A stretch of DNA of 64,000 nt from Streptomyces sp. CC228A. GTDB lineage: Bacteria; Actinomycetota; Actinomycetes; Streptomycetales; Streptomycetaceae. The position numbers and the translations under genes were made by a program. Positions 54,247 to 63,691 of the stretch are shown piece by piece. The stretch lies in assembly GCF_021390935.1 (NCBI RefSeq), contig NZ_JAJPUI010000006.1:248001-312000 (forward strand). Direction: 5' to 3'. The notes under the pieces were generated by a model. That model had not been told where the DNA came from and made no database searches. It worked only from the letters and a program-made list of their open reading frames with translations. Each line of letters opens with the position of its first letter. Positions within the stretch are counted from its first letter, which is position 1.

Positions 54247-55014
54247 ATGTCTGAGGACCGGATCACTCAGCGCACCGTGACCGTGGTCATGGTCGTCATC
54301 GCCGCTCTGGCCTTCGTGTTCTCCTTCGGCAACGTCTGGGCCCTCGCCCTGCGGCTCGGCGTCCCCGAGCCCATCGCACCCCTGATCGCCCCGATGGTGG
54401 ACCTGTCCGTGGTCGGCCTCCTGGTCGCCCTGCGGTACCTGTCCCTGCGCGGCGTCCCGCCGGAGCAGATGAAGGCGGCAACGCGGCTGATGCACTTCTC
54501 CGGCCTGCTGACCCTGGCCCTCAACATTGCCGAACCCATCGTCGCCGGCCATTACGGCCGCGCCGCCGTGGACGCCGTGGCGCCACTGCTGCTCCTCGGC
54601 TGGGGCGCCGTCGGCCCACAGCTCCTCCGGGCCTTCCGCGCCGTCACCCCGGCCACAGTCGCTCCGGCTCCTGCGGACGCCCCGGCGGAACCGGCGCCGG
54701 AAACCGCGCCGCAGCCCGAAGCCGAACCCGTGGCTGCTGCCCCGGTCTCCGTCGACCCGGCCCCGGTCGCGGCACCAGTAGAACCGGCTCCTGCCCCGGC
54801 ACCTGTGCCCCTTCCGGCACCACCCGCACCCGCAGCCGCACCTGCGCCTGCGCCTGCGGTCAAGGTGCCTGAGCCGCTGCTGAACGAGGCCCGTTCCATC
54901 GCGGACGCCCACCACGCCCAGCACGGCGAACCCATCACCGCCGCACAGCTCAAACTGCGGCTCGGCGTCGGCCTCCCCATGGCCAACGCCCTCCACACGG
55001 CCCTGACGGCCTGA
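54247..55014 (+). CDS. DUF2637 membrane protein (spread protein type)
   Basis: A 255-residue protein with four membrane helices in the first 140 residues (VVMVVIAALAFVFSFGNVWA, APLIAPMVDLSVVGLLVAL, LMHFSGLLTLALNIAEPI, APLLLLGWGAVG), a long Ala/Pro linker (about 145-215) and a C-terminal helical DNA-binding-like domain (ARSIADAHHAQHGEPITAAQLK). DUF2637 proteins act with the FtsK translocase in intramycelial spread. ATG follows GAGGAGGTG. Confidence 0.9.
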   Translation: MSEDRITQRTVTVVMVVIAALAFVFSFGNVWALALRLGVPEPIAPLIAPMVDLSVVGLLVALRYLSLRGVPPEQMKAATRLMHFSGLLTLALNIAEPIVAGHYGRAAVDAVAPLLLLGWGAVGPQLLRAFRAVTPATVAPAPADAPAEPAPETAPQPEAEPVAAAPVSVDPAPVAAPVEPAPAPAPVPLPAPPAPAAAPAPAPAVKVPEPLLNEARSIADAHHAQHGEPITAAQLKLRLGVGLPMANALHTALTA

Positions 55015-55150
55015 CTCCTCCGCCGCATCTCCGGCACACACCCCCACCCAAGCCCCAACAGGGCTCGGTCCGCCATGCCCCGAGCAGCACCCACCCCTAC
55101 GTCGGTGCTGCTCGGGGCCCGACCCACCAGCAGAAAGGAGACCCCGCCCC

Positions 55151-56614
55151 ATGAAGCGCCCCCTCGACCTGCGCCACGTCAAGAGCCTGGCCCTGCGGGA
55201 CCTCATCGAGCTGGCCAACCTCCAAGACTTCGACCGCGTGGTGGAGCAAGTCCGCAACGTGCGCGGCTGCACCCGCCCAGTCAACCTCGTCGGCCACACC
55301 GCCACCCTCGACGCCGCCACCCGCACCGTGGTCCGCTCCTACTCGACCGCCGACGAACCCACCGGCCGCCTCCTCACCGCATGCGGCAACCGCCGCGTCT
55401 CCCGCTGCCCGGCCTGCTCCCGCGTCTACGCCGCCGACACCTACCACCTGATCAAGGCCGGACTCTCCGGCGGCAAGACCGTCGACCAGTCCGTACGTGC
55501 CCACCCGCGCGTCTTCGTCACTCTCACCGCGCCGTCCTTCGGCCCCGTCCACAACCGCCCCACCACCTCTTCCGGCAAGGTTCTGGACTGCCGCTGCGGG
55601 CAGCGCCACGCCGAGGGCGACCCTGCCTTGGGCACGCCGCTCACCCCCGCCACGTACGACTACACCGGCGCCGTGCTGTGGAACGCCCACGCCGGAGCCC
55701 TGTGGGCACGCTTCACCATCTACCTCCGCCGCGAACTTGCGGCCCAACTCGGCATCACACAGAAGGCGTTGAAGGCTGCCCTGCGGATCTCCTTCGCCAA
55801 GGTCGCTGAGTACCAGAAGCGCGGCCTGGTCCACTTCCACGCCGTGATCCGCCTCGACGGCCCCGACGGACACACCACACCGCCCCCGCCCTGGGCCACC
55901 CTCGACGCCCTCGACCGCGCCGCACTCCAGGCCGCCCGCCGCGCCCGCGTCACCGTCGAATCCGATGCCGTCGGGGAACGCGTCATCGCCTGGGGCGACC
56001 GCATCGACGTGCGGGAGATCAAGGGCCTGGGCGATGGCGAACTCACCGACCAGAAGGTGGCCGCCTACGTCGCCAAGTACGCCACCAAGAGCGCCGAGGG
56101 CTCCGGCACCGTCGACCGCACTCTTGTCTGCCGTCCCTGCGGCGGACGCGGCTACACATGCGGCCCCGACGGCTTCCGCGACCTGTGCGCCGACTGCGAC
56201 GGCACCGGCCAGGCCGAACCCCTCCGCGACCTCCAGGTGCAGCAGCACGTCCGGCAGATGATCCGCACCGCCTGGGCCCTCGGCCACCTGCCCGAGTTCG
56301 CCCACCTCAAGCTCTGGAAGTGGGCCCACATGCTCGGCTTCCGCGGCCACTTCTCCACCAAGTCCCGCGCCTACTCCACCACCCTCACCGCCCTGCGCGA
56401 CGTACGCCGAGCCTGGCGAACCGCACAAGCCGAAGCCGCCCGCACCCACGCCGGCCACCCCGCCCCCGACGAGAACACCACCCTCGTCACCGAATCCGCC
56501 TGGGCCTACCTCTCCTCCGGCTACCGCCCCGGCGAAGAACTCCTCGCCGCCCAAGTACGCCACGACCGCACCCATCACGAACGCCTCAAGAAGGAAGGGG
56601 ACCTCCACCCGTGA
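55151..56614 (+). CDS. RepSA-type replication initiator
   Basis: A 487-residue rolling-circle initiator of the AICE type. CPACSRVYAADTYHL is the N-terminal zinc-like motif, GLVHFHAVIRLD holds the HUH pair, YVAKYATKS carries the candidate nucleophile Tyr, and a CRPCGGRGYTCG ... CADCDGTG zinc knuckle follows. ATG 55151 has GAAAGGAG upstream. It overlaps the excisionase by 4 bases, giving the rep-xis-int order of pSAM2-like elements. Confidence 0.92.
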   Translation: MKRPLDLRHVKSLALRDLIELANLQDFDRVVEQVRNVRGCTRPVNLVGHTATLDAATRTVVRSYSTADEPTGRLLTACGNRRVSRCPACSRVYAADTYHLIKAGLSGGKTVDQSVRAHPRVFVTLTAPSFGPVHNRPTTSSGKVLDCRCGQRHAEGDPALGTPLTPATYDYTGAVLWNAHAGALWARFTIYLRRELAAQLGITQKALKAALRISFAKVAEYQKRGLVHFHAVIRLDGPDGHTTPPPPWATLDALDRAALQAARRARVTVESDAVGERVIAWGDRIDVREIKGLGDGELTDQKVAAYVAKYATKSAEGSGTVDRTLVCRPCGGRGYTCGPDGFRDLCADCDGTGQAEPLRDLQVQQHVRQMIRTAWALGHLPEFAHLKLWKWAHMLGFRGHFSTKSRAYSTTLTALRDVRRAWRTAQAEAARTHAGHPAPDENTTLVTESAWAYLSSGYRPGEELLAAQVRHDRTHHERLKKEGDLHP

Positions 56615-56814
56615 ACTCCATGACCGCATCAGCGAACCAGAAGCTCACACTGGTGGAAGCGCTCGCGGAGATCAGGATGTCCCGCGCCGCCTTCTACCGA
56701 CTGCGCGCCCGTGGCAACGGCCCGAAGTGTCTGAAGCTTCCGAACGGCCAGATACGGATACGCCGCGCGGACCTCGACGCCTGGTTCGAAGCGTGCGAGG
56801 TGTCCCCGTGCTGA
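56611..56814 (+). CDS. xis: Excisionase (MerR-like winged helix)
   Basis: A 67-residue DNA-binding protein: LTLVEALAEIRMSRAAFYRLRARG and then IRIRRADLDAWFEACEV, the usual AICE Xis layout. GTG 56611 overlaps the Rep stop; ATG 56620 is an alternative three codons on. The gene overlaps int by 7 bases. Confidence 0.9.
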   Translation: MNSMTASANQKLTLVEALAEIRMSRAAFYRLRARGNGPKCLKLPNGQIRIRRADLDAWFEACEVSPC

Positions 56815-58217
56815 CGTACGACGTGCAGATCTGGGGCATCCGCAAGCGCGAGAACCGCGCCAAGCCCTACCAACTCCGCTGGCGGGTCGGCCCCCAGCCC
56901 TTCTCCAAGAGCTTCAAACTCAAGGCACAGGCCGATGGACGCCGCGCGGAGTTGCTGACAGCTCTGCGTCAGCGCGAGCAGTTCGACACGGAAACCGGCA
57001 TTCCCGCGTCGGAGCTGGAAGCGCTTCGGGCCGCCCAGGAGGTCAAGCCGACCTGGTACGACCACGTACGGGACTACGCCCAGATGAAGTGGCCGGACGC
57101 CTCCGCCAAGCACCGCGCGAGCATCGCGGACGCCCTGGCCACCGTGACACAACGGCTCGTCAAAGACGACCGCGGGGCCCCTGCGCCCAGGGTGCTGCGG
57201 AGGGCGCTCTACTCGTGGGCGTTCCAGTTCGCCGTTGATGGCGATGGTGTACTTCGGCCCCGTGTCGAGGTGAAGGACGCCCCGGTGGAGATCAAGGCCG
57301 CGCTGGACTGGATCAGCCGAAAGTCCGTGGAGATCTCCGATCTCGAAACGCCGTCCGCCATCCGTACGGCCCTGAACGCGCTCAAGCTCCGTCTGGACGG
57401 CAAGGCCGCCGCCGAGAACACGGTGAAGCGCAAGTACACCGTCTTCACCAACTGCCTGCGCTACGCCGTCGAACGGGAGCTGCTGCCGACGCTGCCACTG
57501 GGCAACGTGGACTGGACGCCCCCGGAAACGGACGACGAGATCGACTTCCGGTTCGTCCCCGGCCCGAAGCTGGCGGGCAAGCTGATCACCGCCGTGGGCA
57601 ACCAGGGCGAACGCGGGCGGCATCTGAAGACGTTCTTCGGCTGCCTCTACTACGCGGCGAACCGCCCGGGTGAAGCGTCCAACTTGCGGGACACTGATTT
57701 CGTCCTCCCCGAGGAAGGCTGGGGAGAGGTGCTTCTCTCCACCAGCACTCCTCGTGTCGGCTCCGGCTGGACCGACACCGGCGAGTCCTTCGACACGCGC
57801 GGCCTGAAGAAGCGCGCGAGGAAGGCGACTCGTTCGGTTCCCATCCCGCCGGTCCTGGTCCGCATGGTCCGCGAGCACATCAAGGAGTTCGGCACGGCGG
57901 ACGACGGTCGCCTGTTCCGCGCCGTCCAGGGCGGCCACCTCCTCTCCAAGGAGTACGGAGAGGTCTGGAAGGCCGCCCGTCAGGCGGTCCTGACAGAAGC
58001 CGAGGAAGCATCGCCGCTGGCTGAGGTCCCGTACTGCCTGCGGGCCGCCGGGGTGTCCCTCTGGCTGGCCTCCGGCGTGGCCCCGGCAGAGGTCGCCCGC
58101 CGCGCGGGCCACAGCATCGCCGTCCTCTTCCGCTTCTATGCCAAGGCCATCCACGGCAACCAGAACCGCTCGAACCAACAGATCCAAGACGCCCTGGAGG
58201 CCGCCGAGGAGGAGTAA
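56808..58217 (+). CDS. int: Tyrosine integrase of the AICE
   Basis: A 469-residue site-specific recombinase that integrates the element into tRNA-Ser(TGA), which begins 270 bases downstream. Catalytic Arg in AANRPGEASNL, box II PYCLRAAGVSLWL (usual H-x-L-R-H is here Y-C-L-R-A), His in RRAGHSIAV and nucleophile Tyr in FRFYAKAIHG. The two changed His are also variable in relatives, so activity is still plausible. GTG 56808 is used; a longer frame exists upstream within xis. Confidence 0.93.
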   Translation: MLTYDVQIWGIRKRENRAKPYQLRWRVGPQPFSKSFKLKAQADGRRAELLTALRQREQFDTETGIPASELEALRAAQEVKPTWYDHVRDYAQMKWPDASAKHRASIADALATVTQRLVKDDRGAPAPRVLRRALYSWAFQFAVDGDGVLRPRVEVKDAPVEIKAALDWISRKSVEISDLETPSAIRTALNALKLRLDGKAAAENTVKRKYTVFTNCLRYAVERELLPTLPLGNVDWTPPETDDEIDFRFVPGPKLAGKLITAVGNQGERGRHLKTFFGCLYYAANRPGEASNLRDTDFVLPEEGWGEVLLSTSTPRVGSGWTDTGESFDTRGLKKRARKATRSVPIPPVLVRMVREHIKEFGTADDGRLFRAVQGGHLLSKEYGEVWKAARQAVLTEAEEASPLAEVPYCLRAAGVSLWLASGVAPAEVARRAGHSIAVLFRFYAKAIHGNQNRSNQQIQDALEAAEEE

Positions 58218-58237
58218 GAGAGAGCCGACCAACTACG

Positions 58238-58274
58238 AAGGCGCCACCCCAACCCGGGTCGGGGTGGCGCCTTT
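58238..58274 (+). terminator. Terminator after int
   Basis: 13-bp stem AAGGCGCCACCCC / GGGGTGGCGCCTT followed by TCTCGTT. Confidence 0.9.
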
Positions 58275-58486
58275 CTCGTTGCCAGGGAAACTGGCCCACG
58301 GGCGGGTCCACGGCACGCCCGTGACCTGCGGGTTCCTAGCCCCAAGCTGTGTGATCTTGGTCCACGCCTGGTCCACACACGCTGGTCGACGGCGTGACAG
58401 AGGCGGATCAAGGTGAGACAGGCCCCATGCGAAAGGGGCGCCCCCGAACCAAGGGCACCCCTTCTGACCAGCACGTATGCTGACCT

Positions 58487-58544
58487 GCTGCGGTGGGTGT
58501 GGGATTTGAACCCACGGTGGCTCGCGCCACGACGGTTTTCAAGA
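58487..58544. other. Right attachment site of the AICE, inside tRNA-Ser
   Basis: 58 bases shared with 44620-44677. Integration leaves the tRNA gene intact on this side. Confidence 0.9.
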
Positions 58545-58575
58545 CCGTTCCCTTAGGCCGCTCGGGCAACCCACC
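58491..58575 (-). tRNA. tRNA-Ser(TGA)
   Basis: 85-base class II tRNA. Acceptor GGTGGGT / ACCCACC, anticodon stem ACGGT / ACCGT enclosing TGA, long variable arm, T arm GGTTCAAAT. The bases from 58576 to 59091 show no gene. Confidence 0.97.
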
Positions 58576-59091
58576 CGCGCCCCGCCTCACCTGGCGCGGA
58601 GCGGCTACAGCCTACCGGCTGGCGGCCGGTGCTGGGGTTTCCTTTCCGGGGCCCTCGGCGGCTTCCGGCGCTCCTGGGCGCGGAGGGCAAGGGGAGGGAG
58701 TGAAGCGGGGCGGGTCTCATGGGCGGCCGGGGGGTGGCGGGGCTTCGGGACGGGCGCCGCGGGCGTCGGCGTGTGCCCACGGACGGGTCGGGGTACGTGC
58801 GGTGCCCCGGCTCGGCGCTCAGGACCACCGACGGTCTCAATGCCCAGGGCGGCGAACGCCCCCCGTCATGCCCCCTGGCCCCGTGGTGTCCATCGCGGGT
58901 GGTCAGCAGGGGCGGTCACCCGGAGGGGTGATGGGGGCCTGCGCGACGGTGCCGCCGCACTGCCGCCCAAGGGCAGGCAGCGGCAGGTGTGTCGGGGCGG
59001 CCGGGTGTGGCAGCCGTGAAGCGGAGTGATCAGTCCTCGTACGCGCGGTCCTACGCTCTGGCTTCACGGATCAGACGCAAGGGAGGCTTCC

Positions 59092-59556
59092 ATGACGGTT
59101 CCCGTGGCCGGTGTTCATGGCATGCGGCGGGCCGCCGCGCCGATCTCCGCCACCAGGCTGGCGCACGGGTCGCGCGAGCACACGGTGTCCTTCCTCGCCG
59201 CCGGCTCCTGCGCCGTACTCTCCGCCGTCGTCTACCTCGGCGCGATGACGTACACCCTCGCCCACTACCGCGACTGGGAAGGGCCCGCCGCGTTCTTCGT
59301 GTCCGTCGCCTTCGCACTGATCGCCCTGCTCGCGGTCGTCCCGCATCTGGTCGGCGAGGCCACCGCCAGCAGCGCCCGCTTCTTTCCGCGCGCCATGATG
59401 TGGGGCACCTGCCTGGTGCTCGCCGCGCTGCAGGTCACAGCGGCCGTGTTCGGGGACGGCGCGCGGTTCTCGCTGTCGGCCCTGATCGGGACCCTCACCG
59501 TCCTCGCCGTCGGCTGCTTCGGGGAGATGGCGGCGTTCTCCCTCACCGACGCGTAG
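59092..59556 (+). CDS. Four-helix membrane protein of unknown function
   Basis: A 154-residue protein with four predicted membrane helices (FLAAGSCAVLSAVVYLGAMTY in part, FFVSVAFALIALLAVVPHL, MWGTCLVLAALQVTAAVF, ALIGTLTVLAVGCFGEMA). ATG 59092 has GGGAGG upstream. Not recognised. The 400 bases downstream are GC-rich with a GGCGGGAAGAGCC direct repeat near 59758 and no gene. Confidence 0.7.
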   Translation: MTVPVAGVHGMRRAAAPISATRLAHGSREHTVSFLAAGSCAVLSAVVYLGAMTYTLAHYRDWEGPAAFFVSVAFALIALLAVVPHLVGEATASSARFFPRAMMWGTCLVLAALQVTAAVFGDGARFSLSALIGTLTVLAVGCFGEMAAFSLTDA

Positions 59557-59960
59557 CGCCCTGCCGTCTCCGGGCCGCGGCCGCGGCAACGGCCCTGCCG
59601 ATGCGACCCGCAGGGCGGCGGTGAGGTCCGTACGGCTCCGGGCCCGCCCCCGTTCGCAGCGGGTTCCTCGTGCCGACGACGAGGCCCCGGCGTCCGTGTG
59701 GACACCGGGGCCTGGCCTCCCGTACGGGAGCGCCGCCCTGGTGGAGGGGCACCCCGCGGCGGGAAGAGCCGCCCCGGCGGGAAGAGCCGCCGTGGCGGGA
59801 CGGGCCCCGCCCTCGGAACAGCCACCGTGGCGGAACGAACCCCCGTGGCGGGCGGAAGCAGCCCCGTCGTCAGCGTCGTCAGAGCAGCCGCCCGTGCGAG
59901 GCCCGGCCTCGGGCCTCGCACGGGCGCCCCGTTGCGGAAGGCGCCGCGGCGAGTGCGGCG

Positions 59961-61679
59961 TCAGTCCCCCTTGCGTTCGCCCAGGGTGACCTTGACCTCC
60001 TGCTTCTTGCCGTCGCGCTCGTAGGTCAGCGCCACCGTGTCGCCCGGCTGGTGCGTCCAGATCTCGCTGATCAGCGTCGGTCCGCTGTCGATCTCCCGGT
60101 CGCCGAACCGTACGATCACGTCGCCCGGCCGCAGTCCGGCCTTCGCCGCCGGGCCGTCGGGGCTGATCGCCGGCGAGCCGCTCGCGCCGTCCTCGACGAT
60201 CCTGGCGCCCTGGCCCTTCTCCGCCATGTTCACCGTGGCGCCGATCACCGGGTACACCGGCTGGCCGGTCCTGATGAGCTGCTGCGCCACGTACTTCGCC
60301 TGGTTGATCGGGATCGCGAAGCCCAGGCCGACCGACCCCGCCTGCGCCTGGCCGAGCGGGCCCGAGCCGGGCGACTGGATCGCCGAGTTGATGCCGATGA
60401 CCGCGCCCCGCGCGTCCAGCAGCGGGCCGCCGGAGTTGCCGGGGTTGATCGACGCGTCCGTCTGCAGGGCGCTCATGTACGAGCTGCGGCTGCCGGAACC
60501 GTCGCTGGAGGCCACCGGGCGGTTCTTGGCGCTGATGATGCCCGTCGTCACCGTGTTGGACAGGCCGAACGGCGCACCGATCGCGATCGTCGAGTCGCCG
60601 ACCGCGACCTTGTCGGAGTCGCCCAGCGGCAGCGGGGCGAGCTGGGCGGGCGCGTCGCGCAGCTTCAGCACCGCCACGTCGTAGCCCTGTGCCCGGCCCA
60701 CGACCTCCGCCTCGTACTTCTTGCCGTCCGGGAACGTCACCCGGAGCCTGCCGCCATCCGCCGCCGAGGCCACCACGTGGTTGTTGGTGAGGATGTGGCC
60801 TTCCTTGTCGTAGACGAAGCCGGTGCCGGTGCCGCCGCCCTGGCCCTCCGGGCCCGACTTCGCCTCGATCGTGACGACGCTCGGCAGCGCCTGGGCCGCC
60901 ACGGCGGCGACCGTGCCGGGGTCGCGCTTGAAGTCGGCGGGCGCCTCCCCGGCCGCTGCCACGGTGGAGCCGCCGGTGGAGCCGCCCTGGCGGTCCGCCG
61001 CCCAGTAGCCGATCCCGCCGCCGACGCCGCCCGCGAGGAGGGCGGCGGCCAGGACGGCGGCGATGAGGCCGCCGGAACGCTTCCGCGGCTGGGCGGGGGC
61101 GGTCGTACCCGGTACGGCACCGGGCGGCGTGCCCATGGCCGTCGCACCGTGGGCGGCCGCGTCCTGCGCCCCGCCCTGCGGGTGCGCGCCCCAGCCGTAC
61201 GCGCCGCCGTCGGGACCGTACGGGGGAGGGCCGGCGGTACCGGCGGCGGCGGGGCGCGGCCGCCCCCGGGTGCGCCGGCACGTGACCGGGCGCATGGCGG
61301 CCTCTGGGCCGGGCGCGTGGCCGGCCTCCGGGCCGGGCGCGGACGCGGAGGCGCCGGTGGGCGGAGTCGGCTGGTGCGCGGGTGCAGTGGTGCCGTGGTC
61401 GCGGGCCGGGGCGTCCGGGGTACGTCCGGGTGCGGGCCGGTCGGCACCGGCCGACGCTGCGGGCGGGGCGGGGGTTGCGGGCGGGGCGGGGGTCGTCGGG
61501 GCCGGTTCGGGGACGCCAGGGCCCGAGGGGGCCCCGGCCGCCGGGGTCGTGTCGGGGGCGCCCGGTGCCGCGGGGGCCTGTTCCGAGCCTGCCGGGGCGG
61601 GAGCGGCCGCCTGTGAGGGAGCCTCCGGCGGGGCGTCGGGGGCGGACGGGACCGCAGTGCCCTCGTTCTCGGTGCTCAC
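59961..61679 (-). CDS. HtrA/DegP-like membrane-anchored serine protease with PDZ domain
   Basis: A 572-residue extracytoplasmic quality-control protease. Order: Ala/Pro-rich cytoplasmic region (1-200), one membrane helix (GLIAAVLAAALLAGGVGGGI), trypsin-like domain with His in LTNNHVVAS, Asp in YDVAVLKL and Ser in NPGNSGGPL, then a PDZ domain (PAAKAGLRPGDVIVRFGDREI). GTG 61679 (VSTENEG) is the usual family start; the frame is open to 61778. It is divergent from the phosphodiesterase gene. Confidence 0.95.
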   Translation of the reverse strand: MSTENEGTAVPSAPDAPPEAPSQAAAPAPAGSEQAPAAPGAPDTTPAAGAPSGPGVPEPAPTTPAPPATPAPPAASAGADRPAPGRTPDAPARDHGTTAPAHQPTPPTGASASAPGPEAGHAPGPEAAMRPVTCRRTRGRPRPAAAGTAGPPPYGPDGGAYGWGAHPQGGAQDAAAHGATAMGTPPGAVPGTTAPAQPRKRSGGLIAAVLAAALLAGGVGGGIGYWAADRQGGSTGGSTVAAAGEAPADFKRDPGTVAAVAAQALPSVVTIEAKSGPEGQGGGTGTGFVYDKEGHILTNNHVVASAADGGRLRVTFPDGKKYEAEVVGRAQGYDVAVLKLRDAPAQLAPLPLGDSDKVAVGDSTIAIGAPFGLSNTVTTGIISAKNRPVASSDGSGSRSSYMSALQTDASINPGNSGGPLLDARGAVIGINSAIQSPGSGPLGQAQAGSVGLGFAIPINQAKYVAQQLIRTGQPVYPVIGATVNMAEKGQGARIVEDGASGSPAISPDGPAAKAGLRPGDVIVRFGDREIDSGPTLISEIWTHQPGDTVALTYERDGKKQEVKVTLGERKGD

Positions 61680-61897
61680 AGCTCGTCTCTCCTCGGTTTC
61701 CGCGTCTGTCCACGTCGTCGTCTGGGGGCGGGGGGCCGCGGCGGCATCGTCACGCGGTCCGTACCCAGCTTTTCCCACAGCTCGTCAGGCCACTGTAAGC
61801 GGGACCTGTGCGTCCACCGCGTCTCCCTTATCTACGGACATCCCGGATAATCCAGACTGCCTGCCAGAGGGCCGTGCAAAGGTGGCACCATGACGCG

Positions 61898-62704
61898 GTG
61901 ACCCACACACGCCCGCACACCATCCAGGTGGTCGCCCACCGCGGCGCGTCCGAGGACGCGCCGGAACACACCCTCGCCGCCTACGTGAAGGCCATAGAGG
62001 ACGGGGCGGACGCCCTGGAGTGCGATGTGCGGCTCACCGCGGACGGCCACCTCGTCTGCGTGCACGACCGGCGCGTCGACCGCACCTCCAACGGCCGCGG
62101 GGCGGTTTCCAGCCTGGAACTCGCCGATCTTGCGGCGCTCGACTTCGGCTCGTGGAAGGACGCGCGGGAGAGCCCTGACTGGGGCGACCCCGAGTACACC
62201 TCCGTCCTCACCCTCGAACGGCTCCTGGAGCTGGTCGCCGACGCGGGGCGGCCCGTCGAGCTCGCCGTCGAGACCAAGCACCCGACCCGCTGGCGCGGAC
62301 AGGTCGAGGAGCGGCTGGTGCAGCTCCTGCGGCGGTTCGGGCTGGCCGACCCGGCGACGCCGGACGACTCGTCCGTACGGATCATGAGTTTCTCCGCCCG
62401 CTCGCTGCACCGCGTCACCGCGGCCGCGCCGACCCTGCCCACCGTCTACCTCACGCAGTTCCTCTCGCCGCTGCTGCGCGACGGGCGCCTGCCGGCCGGC
62501 TCCAGGATCGCGGGGCCGTCCGTGAGGATCATCAGGAACCACCCCGCGTACGTGGCACGCCTCCAGCGGGCGGGGCACCGGATTCATGTGTGGACGGTCG
62601 ACGAGCCGGAGGACGTGGAGCTGTGCGTCCGCCTGGGCGTGGACGCGATCATCACGAATCGCCCCAAACACGTCCTGTCCCAACTGGGTCGTACACCCCA
62701 GTAG
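61898..62704 (+). CDS. Glycerophosphodiester phosphodiesterase
   Basis: A 268-residue cytoplasmic GDPD enzyme (no signal peptide seen) that cleaves glycerophosphodiesters to glycerol-3-phosphate. Motifs: VVAHRGASEDAPEHTLAAY, ALECDVRLTADGHLVCVHDRRVDRT (metal and catalytic His) and the C-terminal VWTVDEPEDV ... GVDAIITNRP. GTG 61898 is used. Confidence 0.94.
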   Translation: MTHTRPHTIQVVAHRGASEDAPEHTLAAYVKAIEDGADALECDVRLTADGHLVCVHDRRVDRTSNGRGAVSSLELADLAALDFGSWKDARESPDWGDPEYTSVLTLERLLELVADAGRPVELAVETKHPTRWRGQVEERLVQLLRRFGLADPATPDDSSVRIMSFSARSLHRVTAAAPTLPTVYLTQFLSPLLRDGRLPAGSRIAGPSVRIIRNHPAYVARLQRAGHRIHVWTVDEPEDVELCVRLGVDAIITNRPKHVLSQLGRTPQ

Positions 62705-62838
62705 TTACATGGAGTGCTCCGGCGCGTTCGCTCCGTATCCCTGTGTGTCGAATGCGTCACTGTATGCGGACTGACCGGTTTCCGGCCCAGACCAAGGGGG
62801 CATCCACACCGTGGCGTGGGGCGAAGGAGGTCTCGGGG

Positions 62839-63552
62839 GTGGCGTTGGTGGTGGCACAGGAAGTGCCGACGTCGTCGAGCATGGCCGTACCCCACGGCCC
62901 TGCGGGCGTGGGCGAGGCGAGAAGCCGGATGCGCAAGGAGCTCCGCCGCGGCGGGGTCGCCGAGTCCGTCGTCGATGACGCCGTACTGATCCTCTCCGAA
63001 CTGCTCAGCAACTCCTGCCGGCATGGCAGACCGCTGGACGCTGCCGACGTCGGTGACGGCGCCGTGCGGGCCGCCTGGCGGGTCGACGACCAGGGCGCCC
63101 TGACCGTCGAGGTGACGGACGGCGGCGGTCCCACCCGCCCGGTCCCCTCCACCCCTTCCGTCACCGCACGCGGCGGCCGGGGGCTGAACATCATCAGCGC
63201 GCTCGCCCAGGACTGGGGCGTGCGGGACGGCGCCGGCGGCGAAGTCACGGTGTGGGTCCTGGTCACCGGAACGGTGCCTCGGCATGACCCTCTCGCTACG
63301 CGCGTCACACCAACGGGCGCCGACGGTACGGGAGTTGGGGTCGGCCCACGCAACGGTACGCCACGGAACGGGGTACCGCGCAACGGCAGGTCCCGCCAGG
63401 TCACCACGCCCGTACCCGGCCCTGACACCGGCGACACGCCGACCCGGTCGGCACCGCGGGACGGAGACCTGGGGCTGCTCGGCGCGTACGAGGACATCGG
63501 CACGTACGGCGCGTGCGACGCCTGGGACTCGTACGGGGCCTTCGGCTCGTAG
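62839..63552 (+). CDS. Anti-sigma-factor-type ATP-binding protein (HATPase_c_2)
   Basis: A 237-residue protein with an SpoIIAB/RsbW-like ATPase domain at about residues 15-145: LILSELLSNSCRHG (N box), VEVTDGGGP (G1 box) and ARGGRGLNIISALA (G2 box). Streptomyces has many such proteins; partners may be SigF/SigN-type sigma factors, but no partner is adjacent. The C-terminal 90 residues are low complexity (RNGTPRNGVPRNG repeats). GTG 62839 has GGAGG 8 bases upstream; ATG 62761 is an alternative. Confidence 0.85.
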   Translation: MALVVAQEVPTSSSMAVPHGPAGVGEARSRMRKELRRGGVAESVVDDAVLILSELLSNSCRHGRPLDAADVGDGAVRAAWRVDDQGALTVEVTDGGGPTRPVPSTPSVTARGGRGLNIISALAQDWGVRDGAGGEVTVWVLVTGTVPRHDPLATRVTPTGADGTGVGVGPRNGTPRNGVPRNGRSRQVTTPVPGPDTGDTPTRSAPRDGDLGLLGAYEDIGTYGACDAWDSYGAFGS

Positions 63553-63691
63553 GGCTCGAACGGCGTGCGTACGGCTCGAACGGCGCGCGCACGGCTCGTA
63601 CGGCGCGCGTACGGCTCGTACGGCGCGCGTACGGCTCGTACGGCGGGTGTACGGCTCGTACGGCGGGTGTAAGGCTTGTAGGGCGCGTAAG
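63552..63691. repeat. 20-bp tandem repeat, seven units
   Basis: GGCTCGTACGGCGCGCGTAC and variants with an exact 20-bp period directly after the stop of the ATPase gene; three adjacent units are nearly identical. No spacers, so not CRISPR. From 63692 to the window end no gene is seen. Confidence 0.9.

Larger units (their letters stand above)
44620..58544. mobile_element. Integrative and conjugative element (AICE) in tRNA-Ser(TGA)
   Basis: A 13.9-kb element between a 58-bp perfect direct repeat (44620-44677, 58487-58544) that is the 3' part of tRNA-Ser. It has the AICE gene order: regulator and cargo, then GntR repressor and SCO3933-like regulator, FtsK-type translocase, DUF2637 spread protein, Rep, Xis and Int next to the tRNA. 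No gene in the transfer, replication or integration set is visibly broken, so it may be functional. Confidence 0.92.

Noticed and set aside
59071..61713. An 880-codon - strand frame over the HtrA-like gene
   Set aside because: Arg/Gly/Pro-rich shadow; the catalytic motifs of HtrA are in another - strand frame (59961-61679).
63552..63691. CRISPR array
   Set aside because: Units abut with no unique spacers and no cas genes are present; it is a plain tandem repeat. The same holds for 17141-17304.
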